Origin: Bacteroidota bacterium
GTDB lineage: Bacteria; Bacteroidota; Ignavibacteria; Ignavibacteriales; Ignavibacteriaceae
Direction: 5' to 3'
DNA: 14,168 nucleotides
Assembly (NCBI GenBank): GCA_021778375.1
Contig: JAJYCM010000040.1
Span: 1-14,168, forward strand
The number at the start of each line of letters is the position of its first letter. Position 1 is the first letter of the stretch. Of the stretch, positions 1 through 7,979 are shown piece after piece. Position numbers and translations under genes: made by a program. Under the pieces are notes generated by a model. That model was not told the origin of the DNA. It did no database searches and saw only the letters and a list, made by a program, of their open reading frames with translations.

Positions 1-288
1 GCTCGTAAATTCAGGGAAATTATTTGTTGAATGAAGATTTTCAAGAGCTTCTTTCCAGTGCCCTTTATAAACTAAATCATTCCACTCTGGAATAAAATTC
101 TCAACCGGGCAGCCAGTTTCGCCGTGACAAAAAGGAATCCCACAATCCATACAACGCGCAGCTTGAACTTTAGCTGTTTCTTCTTTAAATGGATGTTCAA
201 ATTCCTTAAAGGTCCTTAATCTTTCAGCAATAGGATCCTTTTTCGGCACCTCCCTTTGATATTCCTTAAAGCCTGTCGGTTTACCCAT
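1..288 (-). CDS. gltD: Glutamate synthase (NADPH) small subunit, N-terminal part, cut by window edge
   Basis: The 96 visible residues match the N-terminus of the GOGAT beta subunit. In the family this subunit takes electrons from NADPH through FAD and passes them via iron-sulfur clusters to the large subunit, in the cytoplasm. The sequence shows the cysteine-rich N-terminal motif: C46, C49, C54 and C60 in the arrangement CxxCGxPFC-x5-C, followed by PVENFIPEWNDLVYKG, typical of GltD and related FAD-dependent oxidoreductases. The ATG at 288 lies inside the end of gltB (stop at 283-281), giving an 8-base overlap in another frame. This suggests translational coupling and equal production of the two subunits. 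A strong Shine-Dalgarno sequence precedes it. The FAD and NADPH domains lie beyond the left edge. The lone N-terminal segment could in principle belong to another GltD-like oxidoreductase, but the position after gltB makes gltD very likely. Confidence 0.95.
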   Translation of the reverse strand, partial: MGKPTGFKEYQREVPKKDPIAERLRTFKEFEHPFKEETAKVQAARCMDCGIPFCHGETGCPVENFIPEWNDLVYKGHWKEALENLHSTNNFPEFTS

Positions 289-3200
289 TTACAACCTCCT
301 TTAATTCATGCGTGTCCAGAGACAATTTCTTCTCTTCTTCTTTAATTCTCGCAAGCGCTTTCTTGTATTCTTCAGGAATTACCTTCCAGAAATTTTCAAC
401 TTCAGTATCCCAGTTATCAATTATAAATTCTGCACGTTTAGAACCCGTGTACTCAAAATGTCTTCTTACCAAATTAAAAACCTCATCAATATCATCTTCA
501 TTTACCAGGTATTCCAACTCTACGAGAGAATGATTTAAATACTTATCAAAGTCATGCTTTTGGTTCCAAATATAAGCGATACCTCCAGACATACCGGCAG
601 CAAAGTTCCTTCCGGTTCGACCAAGAATTATGACTCTTCCGCCCGTCATATATTCGCAGCCATGATCTCCCACTCCTTCAATTACAGCATTAGCGCCGGA
701 ATTTCTAACAGCAAATCTTTCGCCTGCAACGCCGTTTATGAATACTTCACCGCTTGTCGCACCATAGAGACAAGTATTTCCGATTATAATATTTTCTCCA
801 GGATCAAACGTAGCATTTGGATGAGCTTTAACTATTAACCTTCCTCCTGATAATCCTTTACCCGAGTAATCGTTAGATTCTCCTGTAAGATGTAATTCAA
901 TTCCCTGAGCGAGAAAAGTTCCGAAGCTTTGCCCGGCAGTTCCGGTCATAAATATTTTTATAGTAGCATCCGGTAAACCTTGTGCGCCGTAACGTTTAGC
1001 TATTTCACCTGAGAGCAATGTGCCGACAGTTCGATTAATATTTCTAACAGGCATCTCAATTTTTACCGGAATTGCATTTTCAAGCGCCGGTTGAGCTTGC
1101 TTTATAATTTCGTGATCTATTTGTTCTTCAATCTTATGATCCTGAGCTCGTGTCCTATAAAAATCAGTATTATACAACGGAGTCGGTTTGAACAACGGTT
1201 TACTCATATCGACGCCACGGGCCTTCCAATGATTGTTTAATCTCTTCGGAATAATCTTCTCAGTTTGCCCGATCATTTCATTAAAATTTCTAAAGCCTAA
1301 CTGTGACATTAGCTCGCGGACTTCTTCCGCAATATAAAACATAAAATTTATCACGTACTCCGGTTTTCCGGTAAACTTTTTTCTAAGCTCTGGATCTTGG
1401 GTAGCAACTCCAACGGGACAGGTGTTTAGATGGCACTTACGCATCATAATACAACCTTGGGTCACCAAGGGTGCGGTAGAAAATCCAAACTCTTCGGCGC
1501 CGAGTAAAGCAGCAACAACAACATCTTTACCGGTTTTTAACTGCCCGTCAGTAGCAAGATAAACACGATCGCGTAGTCCGTTAAGAACTAATGTTTGATG
1601 AGTTTCGCTTAAGCCTAATTCCCAGGGAGTGCCGGCATATTGAATTGAAGTAATAGGGCTCGCGCCTGTTCCTCCGTCATGCCCGCTTATTAAAATATGA
1701 TCTGCATGAGCTTTAGCTACACCAGCAGCAATAGTACCAACTCCTACTTCGGAAACTAATTTTACACTAATGCGCGCTTTTGGATTGATATTCTTCAAAT
1801 CAAAAATCAATTGTTTTAAGTCTTCAATCGAATATATATCGTGATGAGGAGGAGGGCTAATCAAAGTGACACCAGGCATACTATGTCTAATCTTTGCAAT
1901 GATTTTATCGACTTTGAACCCTGGTAGTTGACCGCCTTCGCCGGGTTTTGCTCCTTGAGCCATTTTAATTTGAATATCGTCTGCGTTAACTAAATAATGA
2001 GCTGTAACACCAAACCTTCCTGAGGCAATTTGTTTAATCGCAGATCTCATGCTGTCGCCATTTGGAAGTGGAATATATCTTTCTTCAGCTTCCCCGCCTT
2101 CTCCGGTATTAGATTTGCCGCCAATGCGATTCATACCAACAGCAAGTGAGGTGTGGGCTTCCCATGAAATAGAACCAAAGCTCATAGCCCCGGTAGAAAA
2201 TCTTTTTACAATTTCAGCGGCTGATTCAACTTCGGCAAGAGGAATCGGTTCACCGCTAGTATCAAACTCAAACAAACTTCTTAGCGTTACCCTTTTCTTA
2301 TTTTGATTATTAATCAATTCCGTATATTCTTTAAAGGTTTTATAATCGTTGTTCTGTGTGCCAAGCTGAAGCTTGGAGATGGTAAGCGGGTTCCACAAAT
2401 GATGTTCACCTTCGCGTCTATATTGATATAAACCACCGGATTCAAGGGTATTTGAATCTGACAAAGGATTAAAAGCATTTTTATGTCGCAGAGTCGTTTC
2501 CTCTTCAAGCATTTCAAGGCTAAGCCCTTCAATCCGTGTAGCTGTACCCGTGAAATAGTTATTAACTATTTCAGTATCAAGCCCTATAGCTTCAAAAATT
2601 TGCGCGCCGCAATAGGATTGCAAGGTACTAATACCCATTTTGCTAAAGATTTTAAATAATCCTTTACTTACGGCTTTAACAAAGTTTTTCTTTGCAGTTT
2701 TATAATCAACAGGAATAAAACCGTTCTTGCAAAGGTCGGACAAAGTTTCATAAGCTAAATAAGGATTAATAGCATTAGCGCCGTAACCGCATAATAATGC
2801 AAAGTGAGAAACTTCTCTCGGTTCACCGCTTTCAATTATTAAACCAGTTTTCGTTCTTAACCCAGCCCTTATTAAAAATTGATGAACCCCAGATACAGCT
2901 AAGAGACTTGGTATTGCAGCATGTCTTTCATCTATTCCCTTATCCGATAAAATAATAAGTGACACTCCAGATTTAACAGCTTCAACCGCTTCGTTGCATA
3001 TCTGATCAAGTCTTTCACGCATATCGTGACGAATATCAGGATTGAATAAAAGAGAAATTGTTATTGCCTTGTAATGTCCACGGGTAATGTGTCTAATTTT
3101 TTCAAGTTGCGAATTTGAAAGAAGCGGATGCTCAAGTTCAAGACGGTGTGCATGTTTTGGAGTCTCGTCTAAGAGATTTTGTTCAGGTCCGATATAAGTG

Positions 3201-4873
3201 GTAAGCTCCATTACTAATTCTTCCCTAATCGAGTCGATTGGAGGATTAGTTACCTGTGCAAACATTTGTTTAAAATATCTGAATAAAACCTGTGGACGAT
3301 CTGATAGTACTGCGAGTGCAGCATCGGTACCCATCGAACCAATGGCTTCTTCACCGTTTGAAGCCATAGGTGGAATTACTATTGATAAGTCTTCTTTGGT
3401 ATATCCAAATATTTTTTGCCGACTAATTAAAGTTTCCGGATTAGCATTTGATATTTGATTAGGCGTTGGCAAGTGATTCATCTTCAACATATTTTCAGTT
3501 ATCCATTGCCTGTATGGTTTACGCTTTACAATTTCACTTTTAACTTCTTCATCGTCCAAAATTTTACCTTGGTTAAGATCAAGCAGGAACATTCTTCCGG
3601 GCTGAAGTTTACCTTTTGACAAAACATTCTCAGGATCGATTTCTAAAGTTCCGGCTTCGGAAGTTAAAATTACTAGATTGTCTTTTGTAATAGTGTATCG
3701 TGCCGGGCGGAGACCGTTTCTATCAAGCGTAGCACCTATAACGGTTCCATCAGTAAATACAACTGCCGCTGGTCCATCCCATGGTTCCATCATAGTTGCA
3801 TGAAATTCATAAAATGCTTTTCTGTCCGGGTCCATCAAATCGTTTTTTGACCAGGCTTCAGGGATCATCATCATCATAGCGTGAGGAAGACTTCTTCCGC
3901 TCATTACTAAAAGTTCAAGCACTGTATCAAAAGTAGCAGAGTCGCTTTGGCCATCCATAATAATAGGAAGCATCCTTTTTAAATCTCTTCCGTAGTAAGG
4001 AGATTCCATAACTGCTTCGCGAGCTTTCATCCAATTTTTATTCCCCTGAAGCGTATTTATTTCACCATTATGTGCAATCATTCTGAATGGATGCGCAAGA
4101 TCCCAAGTCGGAAAAGTATTTGTAGAAAAGCGCATATGAATCATAGCCATTGCTGATTTCATATCTTCGGAAAGAAGATCTTTATAGAATGATTTCATTT
4201 GGGGAGCAAGTAGCATTCCTTTATAAATCAAGATTTTACTTGAGAAGGAAGGAACATAATATTTGCTTCTATCGCATTTTATTTCTGTTCTAATCCTATG
4301 GTCAATAATTCTTCTTATTAAATAAAGTTTTCGTTCAAACTCATTTTGTGTTTTAATTCGCTTATCAGCGCCGATAAAGCAATGACGAATAAAAGGTTGA
4401 GTCGAACGCGCGCCTTCGCCGGGTACACTTGGGTCGACAGGAACATCGCGCCAGCCAAGAAATTGCTGATCTTCATCAATAACAATTTTTTCAACTATAT
4501 TTTCTATAGATTTTCTTAAAATCGGATTTTGAGGAAGGAACATTACACCAACGCCGTATCTTCCTTCTTTCGGGAGGGTAATATTATTCTCTGAAGCAAC
4601 CCGTCTCATAAATTCATCCGGCATTTGGATTAATATTCCAGCTCCGTCGCCGGTAAATGGATCGGCGCCAACCGCACCGCGATGTTCAAGGTTGTTTAAT
4701 ACTTCAATTCCTTTTTCAATTATTTGGCGAGACTTCTTACCCCTAATATCAGCCACGAATCCCATACCACATGCATCGTGTTCATAGCGAGGTTCATACA
4801 TCCCTTGCTTTAAGGGAGTAGGAATATTTGCCGCGGGATTTATCTGCTCGTTAATAAAATTGTTTTCTTCCAT
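281..4873 (-). CDS. gltB: Glutamate synthase (GOGAT) large subunit
   Basis: About 1530 residues, the usual length for the bacterial GOGAT alpha subunit, which converts glutamine plus 2-oxoglutarate into two glutamates. The order of parts is canonical. A class II glutaminase domain follows a short propeptide; its expected nucleophile is C35 in DACGMGF, exposed after removal of about 34 residues. Next come a central domain and the FMN/2-oxoglutarate barrel (about residues 800-1200), containing MAQGAKPGEGGQLPG from M971. The three 3Fe-4S cysteines are C1141, C1147 and C1152 (C-x5-C-x4-C). A glycine-rich beta-helix fills the C-terminal 250 or so residues, including GKGLSGGRLIV. No key residue is missing. 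An in-frame TTG at 4879 would add two residues, but it sits only 3 bases from the AGGAGA site, while the ATG at 4873 is 9 bases away, so I chose the ATG. The gene follows the amidase gene by 66 bases and overlaps gltD. Confidence 0.97.
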   Translation of the reverse strand: MEENNFINEQINPAANIPTPLKQGMYEPRYEHDACGMGFVADIRGKKSRQIIEKGIEVLNNLEHRGAVGADPFTGDGAGILIQMPDEFMRRVASENNITLPKEGRYGVGVMFLPQNPILRKSIENIVEKIVIDEDQQFLGWRDVPVDPSVPGEGARSTQPFIRHCFIGADKRIKTQNEFERKLYLIRRIIDHRIRTEIKCDRSKYYVPSFSSKILIYKGMLLAPQMKSFYKDLLSEDMKSAMAMIHMRFSTNTFPTWDLAHPFRMIAHNGEINTLQGNKNWMKAREAVMESPYYGRDLKRMLPIIMDGQSDSATFDTVLELLVMSGRSLPHAMMMMIPEAWSKNDLMDPDRKAFYEFHATMMEPWDGPAAVVFTDGTVIGATLDRNGLRPARYTITKDNLVILTSEAGTLEIDPENVLSKGKLQPGRMFLLDLNQGKILDDEEVKSEIVKRKPYRQWITENMLKMNHLPTPNQISNANPETLISRQKIFGYTKEDLSIVIPPMASNGEEAIGSMGTDAALAVLSDRPQVLFRYFKQMFAQVTNPPIDSIREELVMELTTYIGPEQNLLDETPKHAHRLELEHPLLSNSQLEKIRHITRGHYKAITISLLFNPDIRHDMRERLDQICNEAVEAVKSGVSLIILSDKGIDERHAAIPSLLAVSGVHQFLIRAGLRTKTGLIIESGEPREVSHFALLCGYGANAINPYLAYETLSDLCKNGFIPVDYKTAKKNFVKAVSKGLFKIFSKMGISTLQSYCGAQIFEAIGLDTEIVNNYFTGTATRIEGLSLEMLEEETTLRHKNAFNPLSDSNTLESGGLYQYRREGEHHLWNPLTISKLQLGTQNNDYKTFKEYTELINNQNKKRVTLRSLFEFDTSGEPIPLAEVESAAEIVKRFSTGAMSFGSISWEAHTSLAVGMNRIGGKSNTGEGGEAEERYIPLPNGDSMRSAIKQIASGRFGVTAHYLVNADDIQIKMAQGAKPGEGGQLPGFKVDKIIAKIRHSMPGVTLISPPPHHDIYSIEDLKQLIFDLKNINPKARISVKLVSEVGVGTIAAGVAKAHADHILISGHDGGTGASPITSIQYAGTPWELGLSETHQTLVLNGLRDRVYLATDGQLKTGKDVVVAALLGAEEFGFSTAPLVTQGCIMMRKCHLNTCPVGVATQDPELRKKFTGKPEYVINFMFYIAEEVRELMSQLGFRNFNEMIGQTEKIIPKRLNNHWKARGVDMSKPLFKPTPLYNTDFYRTRAQDHKIEEQIDHEIIKQAQPALENAIPVKIEMPVRNINRTVGTLLSGEIAKRYGAQGLPDATIKIFMTGTAGQSFGTFLAQGIELHLTGESNDYSGKGLSGGRLIVKAHPNATFDPGENIIIGNTCLYGATSGEVFINGVAGERFAVRNSGANAVIEGVGDHGCEYMTGGRVIILGRTGRNFAAGMSGGIAYIWNQKHDFDKYLNHSLVELEYLVNEDDIDEVFNLVRRHFEYTGSKRAEFIIDNWDTEVENFWKVIPEEYKKALARIKEEEKKLSLDTHELKEVVNG
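295..302 (-). promoter_or_regulatory. Ribosome binding site of gltD inside gltB
   Basis: On the minus strand this reads AAAGGAGG, six bases upstream of the gltD ATG at 288. It lies within the last codons of gltB. It fixes the gltD start and supports coupled translation of the two subunits. Confidence 0.85.
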
Positions 4874-4882
4874 TTCCAACCA

Positions 4883-4888
4883 TCTCCT
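4883..4888 (-). promoter_or_regulatory. Ribosome binding site of gltB (decides start)
   Basis: The minus strand reads AGGAGA. It is 9 bases from the ATG at 4873 but only 3 from the upstream in-frame TTG at 4879, which favours the ATG as the gltB start. Confidence 0.75.
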
Positions 4889-4939
4889 ATTAAGGATTAT
4901 TTGAGTTTATCAAACAAGAATAAAAATACGATTCTCGCG

Positions 4940-5701
4940 CTAGATTAAAGTAATATCATTTAAAAAAGGTAATTTATTCCTTACATCGCTCACCATTTTA
5001 CGGGAAATATTACAGATTAATATTTCCTCATTTATTGAAGAAATAATTTCAGAACCCATGGGATCAATGACAGCGCTATAACCGGGATAAAATAATTTTG
5101 GATCATCTCCTACTCGATTAACACCGGCAACAAAACATTGATTTTCAATCGCTCTTGCTTTCAACAAAGTTTTCCAATGTTCAATTCTTGTGTCAGGCCA
5201 GTTGGCGCTAATTACGATTAAATCAACCTTCTCTTTCGCGTACAAACGATATAGTTCAGGGAAACGCAAGTCATAACAAATTGACAGTCCAACCTTCCAA
5301 TCATCGATTTCAGTAACAACAGCATCTTTACCTTTATTATAATGCTTATCTTCAGATGAAAGAGAAAAAGGATGAATTTTTCTATAAGTTTTTAGAATAT
5401 TTCCATCCCTTCCGATATGTAATAATGTATTGAAAAAATTCTTATTCTCTAGTTCAATAATTCCGGCAAGTATGTGTATGCTAAACTTTCGAGCTATCTT
5501 AGAAAAATATTGAAAACTCTCTCCGCTTAATTGTTCCGAAAACTTTTCCCCATGCATTGTAAAACCGGTTAAAGACATTTCGGGAAAAATCAATAGATCA
5601 ATCCCCTCTTTAACAAAATCCATTAAAAGAGACGTAATCTTTTTTTGATTCTCTACTTTATTTTCCCATTCCGGGCTATATTGAACTAATCCTATTTTCA
5701 T
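4940..5701 (-). CDS. Carbon-nitrogen hydrolase, omega-amidase-like (nitrilase superfamily)
   Basis: 253 residues, one nitrilase-superfamily domain with the full Glu-Lys-Cys triad: E41 in FPEMSLTGF, K108 in YRKIHPF, and the nucleophile C142 in SICYDLRFPEL. The SANWPDTR and HWKTLLKARAIENQ stretches (about 165-188), the GVNRVG motif and the length resemble YafV/Nit2-type omega-amidases. In that family the enzyme hydrolyses 2-oxoglutaramate (and 2-oxosuccinamate) to the dicarboxylic oxo-acid and ammonia, clearing the dead-end product of glutamine transaminases. No signal peptide is seen, so it should be cytoplasmic. It begins 15 bases after cimA and ends 66 bases before gltB. The position next to GOGAT fits a role in recovering 2-oxoglutarate and ammonia, but this is inference. 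The ribosome site is weak. Deaminated-glutathione amidase (Nit1-like) or another small amidase is possible; the family is certain, the substrate is not. Confidence 0.85.
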   Translation of the reverse strand: MKIGLVQYSPEWENKVENQKKITSLLMDFVKEGIDLLIFPEMSLTGFTMHGEKFSEQLSGESFQYFSKIARKFSIHILAGIIELENKNFFNTLLHIGRDGNILKTYRKIHPFSLSSEDKHYNKGKDAVVTEIDDWKVGLSICYDLRFPELYRLYAKEKVDLIVISANWPDTRIEHWKTLLKARAIENQCFVAGVNRVGDDPKLFYPGYSAVIDPMGSEIISSINEEILICNISRKMVSDVRNKLPFLNDITLI

Positions 5702-5716
5702 TTTAATAAGAATTTT

Positions 5717-7306
5717 TCAAGCAGTAAGCTTTGCTTTTGAGGATTGGAATTTAAACAATTTATAATTGATACTATCCCGTAAAGCCTGAAAACTTGCTTC
5801 AATAATATCCTCCGAAACTCCGACAGTACTCCAAGTTTCATTTCCGTCACTAGACTCAATTATAACTCTTACCTTTGCAGCTGTGCCTTCTTTTTCATTT
5901 AACACACGAACTTTATAGTCGACTAATTTTATCAAAGCGATATCGGGATAAAATCTTAATAATGCTTTACGAAGGGCGTTATCAAGAGCGTTAACGGGAC
6001 CATCGCCGTCTGCTGCAGTATGTTCTATTTCACCGTCAACTTTAATTTTTAGAACCGCTTCAGCTTTTGAGACTCCTAATTTATCGTAGAAAACATTTAC
6101 TTTGGAATCAAGCACATCGAAGAAAGGGAGAAACTCATTTAATTCAGACCGGAGCAATAGTTCAAAGGATGCTTCTGCGCCGTCAAACTGGAATCCATTG
6201 TACTCCAAATCTTTTATATAGTTAACCAACCTTTTACTAAGCTCTTTCTTATCGGACAAATCAATTCCAAGTTCTTTTGCTTTGTAGTAAATATTACTTT
6301 GACCTGATAGATCAGACACTAAAACGCGCTGGCTATTACCGACTACTTTTGGATCGATATGTTCATACATTCTGCTATCTTTCAAAACAGCACTCACATG
6401 AATGCCGCCCTTATGTGCAAATGCAGATTTCCCTACATAAGCAATCCTGGAATTAGGAGTAAGGTTCATCAATTCAAATACAAAATTTGAAAGTGAAGTA
6501 AGATGTTCAAGATTAATATTTTGTTTAGTCGTCTTTTTTAATTTCAATATTAGGTTAGGTATAATACTGCACAAATTTGCATTACCGCATCTTTCGCCAA
6601 CGCCATTAATCGTTCCTTGCACATGAACTGCCCCAGCTTCAATCGCTGCAATAGAATTTGCAACTGCAAGCTCGGAGTCGTTGTGTGTATGAATTCCGAT
6701 TGGTGAATGAATATGATTTTTCAATTTGAGAACAATATCATAAACTTCATGAGGCAAAGTACCGCCATTGGTGTCGCATAGTACAATAACATCTGCACCG
6801 GCAGCCTCTGCGGATTTTAGCATCTTCAAAGAAAATTCATAATCATCTTTGTAGCCGTCAAAAAAATGTTCTGCATCGTAGATAACTCTTTTACCATGTT
6901 TTTTAAGGAACTCTACAGATTTGAAAATCAGCTCGGCATTTTCTTCAGTTGAAATACCGAGTCCTTTTTCAGAATGAAGCTTCCACGTTTTACCGAAAAT
7001 AGTAACAACAGAAGTTTCGGTTTGAAGAATTGCTTGTAAATTTTGGTCTTCCTCAATTTTGTTAAGTGAGCGAGCTGTCGATCCGAAGGCACAAATTTCA
7101 GCTTTATGAAAATTTGACCTTTTAACTTTTTCGAAAAATTCCTCATCTCGCGGATTACTTCCCGGCCAGCCGCCTTCTATAATATCTATGCCGAAATCAT
7201 CTAATCTATGAGCTATTAATAATTTATCCTGAACCGACAAATTTACCCCTTCACCTTGCGTACCATCGCGAAGAGTGGTATCAAATATTTCAATTTGGTT
7301 GTTCAT
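5717..7306 (-). CDS. cimA: (R)-citramalate synthase
   Basis: 529 residues, a DRE-TIM metallolyase with a LeuA-type C-terminal domain. The N-terminus FDTTLRDGTQGEGVNLS, then GGWPGSNPRDEEFF at about residues 46-59, is the citramalate synthase pattern; 2-isopropylmalate synthases read GEQAPG and AGFPVSSP there. R13 and D14 lie in the DTTLRDG catalytic motif, and H206 and H208 (HTHND) are the expected metal ligands. NGVGERCGNANL follows. The C-terminal third carries the regulatory-type domain, including DGDGPVNALDNALRKAL, so feedback control by isoleucine is plausible. The reaction is pyruvate + acetyl-CoA to citramalate, the first step of the threonine-independent isoleucine route; LeuCD and LeuB, encoded just upstream, can complete it to 2-oxobutyrate. 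It starts 38 bases after leuD with a modest GGTGA site. Annotation pipelines sometimes call such genes 2-isopropylmalate or homocitrate synthase; the motifs favour CimA. Confidence 0.92.
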   Translation of the reverse strand: MNNQIEIFDTTLRDGTQGEGVNLSVQDKLLIAHRLDDFGIDIIEGGWPGSNPRDEEFFEKVKRSNFHKAEICAFGSTARSLNKIEEDQNLQAILQTETSVVTIFGKTWKLHSEKGLGISTEENAELIFKSVEFLKKHGKRVIYDAEHFFDGYKDDYEFSLKMLKSAEAAGADVIVLCDTNGGTLPHEVYDIVLKLKNHIHSPIGIHTHNDSELAVANSIAAIEAGAVHVQGTINGVGERCGNANLCSIIPNLILKLKKTTKQNINLEHLTSLSNFVFELMNLTPNSRIAYVGKSAFAHKGGIHVSAVLKDSRMYEHIDPKVVGNSQRVLVSDLSGQSNIYYKAKELGIDLSDKKELSKRLVNYIKDLEYNGFQFDGAEASFELLLRSELNEFLPFFDVLDSKVNVFYDKLGVSKAEAVLKIKVDGEIEHTAADGDGPVNALDNALRKALLRFYPDIALIKLVDYKVRVLNEKEGTAAKVRVIIESSDGNETWSTVGVSEDIIEASFQALRDSINYKLFKFQSSKAKLTA

Positions 7307-7344
7307 AATTTCACCGTTAATCTTTTACTTTGAAATAAATTTAC

Positions 7345-7905
7345 TTACGCTAACATTCCAGACTGTCTTGCATATTTGAATATATCACCTGCTTCAATTA
7401 TCGGTAGAATATCTCCGAGTGATCTTAAGGAAAATATTTCGCCGGTCGTAATATTTTTCAAGGAATTCATCTCGACATTTAATTCGAGTTCATCTCCTGT
7501 CTTAATTTTTTCACTCAACTTGATCGGTGTTTCATACGGGAGCAAAAATCCTCCGTCCACACAATTGCGATAAAAAATTCTTGCATAAGATTCTGCAATA
7601 ATTGCCTTAACCCCGGCAACTTGAAGCGCAAAAGGAGCATGCTCGCGCGATGAACCACATCCAAAATTTGCCCCGCCGATAAGGATATTAAATTCAGAAG
7701 TATAGTTTTCACCGGTGATAAATGGTATTCCGCCATTAGGCAAGCCAGATTGCGAAATCGGAACGCTTGACAAAGCAAAATGTCCGTATTTTTTCTTTTC
7801 TTCCGGATCGCTTAAGCTGTAGACCAAATGTTCAGCCGGAATAATTTGGTCGGTGTCTACATTATTTCCAAGGACAAATGCATTGCCTTTAACTATTTTT
7901 TCCAT
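7345..7905 (-). CDS. leuD: 3-isopropylmalate dehydratase small subunit
   Basis: 186 residues. This is the swivel-domain subunit that pairs with LeuC to isomerise 2-isopropylmalate to 3-isopropylmalate, and probably citramalate to 3-methylmalate. VLGNNVDTDQIIPAEHL near the N-terminus and GGANFGCGSSREHAPF around C83 are family signatures; SYARIFYRNCVDGG follows. The IIPAEHL motif and the ending AGDIFKYARQSGMLA resemble the form found in plants and some green sulfur and related bacteria rather than the longer enterobacterial LeuD of about 200 residues. The frame stays open up to 8181, but the extra 92 residues lie antiparallel-free over the end of leuC in another frame and have no LeuD similarity. 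The ATG at 7905 has a good ribosome site and gives the normal N-terminus. It follows leuC by 59 bases. Confidence 0.95.
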   Translation of the reverse strand: MEKIVKGNAFVLGNNVDTDQIIPAEHLVYSLSDPEEKKKYGHFALSSVPISQSGLPNGGIPFITGENYTSEFNILIGGANFGCGSSREHAPFALQVAGVKAIIAESYARIFYRNCVDGGFLLPYETPIKLSEKIKTGDELELNVEMNSLKNITTGEIFSLRSLGDILPIIEAGDIFKYARQSGMLA

Positions 7906-7912
7906 TAAAATT

Positions 7913-7917
7913 TCTCC
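7913..7917 (-). promoter_or_regulatory. Ribosome binding site of leuD (decides start)
   Basis: The minus strand reads GGAGA, 7 bases upstream of the ATG at 7905. It supports that start over longer in-frame readings that would run back into leuC. Confidence 0.7.
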
Positions 7918-7959
7918 GTTAAATTTCTTTAATATATTTTTTCTACATACAAGCTCATA

Positions 7960-7979
7960 AGAGATTACAAAAAATCTCT
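7960..7979 (-). other. Short inverted repeat over the leuC stop codon
   Basis: A perfect 7-base inverted repeat (AGAGATT / AATCTCT) with a 6-base loop covers the last codons and stop of leuC, next to the widest gap within the leu genes. As RNA it could form a weak hairpin. The stem is AT-rich and no T-run follows, so it does not look like a terminator. It might be chance or a weak mRNA-stability element. Confidence 0.25.

Noticed and set aside
2049..2306. Plus-strand open frame opposite gltB
   Set aside because: It is antisense to the conserved FMN-domain coding region, has no recognisable protein features and no ribosome site. The same applies to other plus-strand frames such as 554-838, 3198-3458, 10231-10509 and 13083-13334.
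4877..4879. TTG as the gltB start
   Set aside because: It is only 3 bases from the ribosome site, while the ATG two codons later is well spaced. The difference is only two residues of a propeptide that is removed.
4915..4937. Possible hairpin (CAAGAAT / ATTCTCG, one G-U pair) between the amidase gene and gltB
   Set aside because: The stem is AT-rich with a 9-base loop and no following T-run on the minus strand, so it is not convincing as a terminator.
4889..4939. Possible separate promoter for gltB
   Set aside because: The gap is AT-rich and TATTCTTG slightly resembles a Bacteroidota -7 element, but such matches are expected by chance and no matching upstream element stands out.
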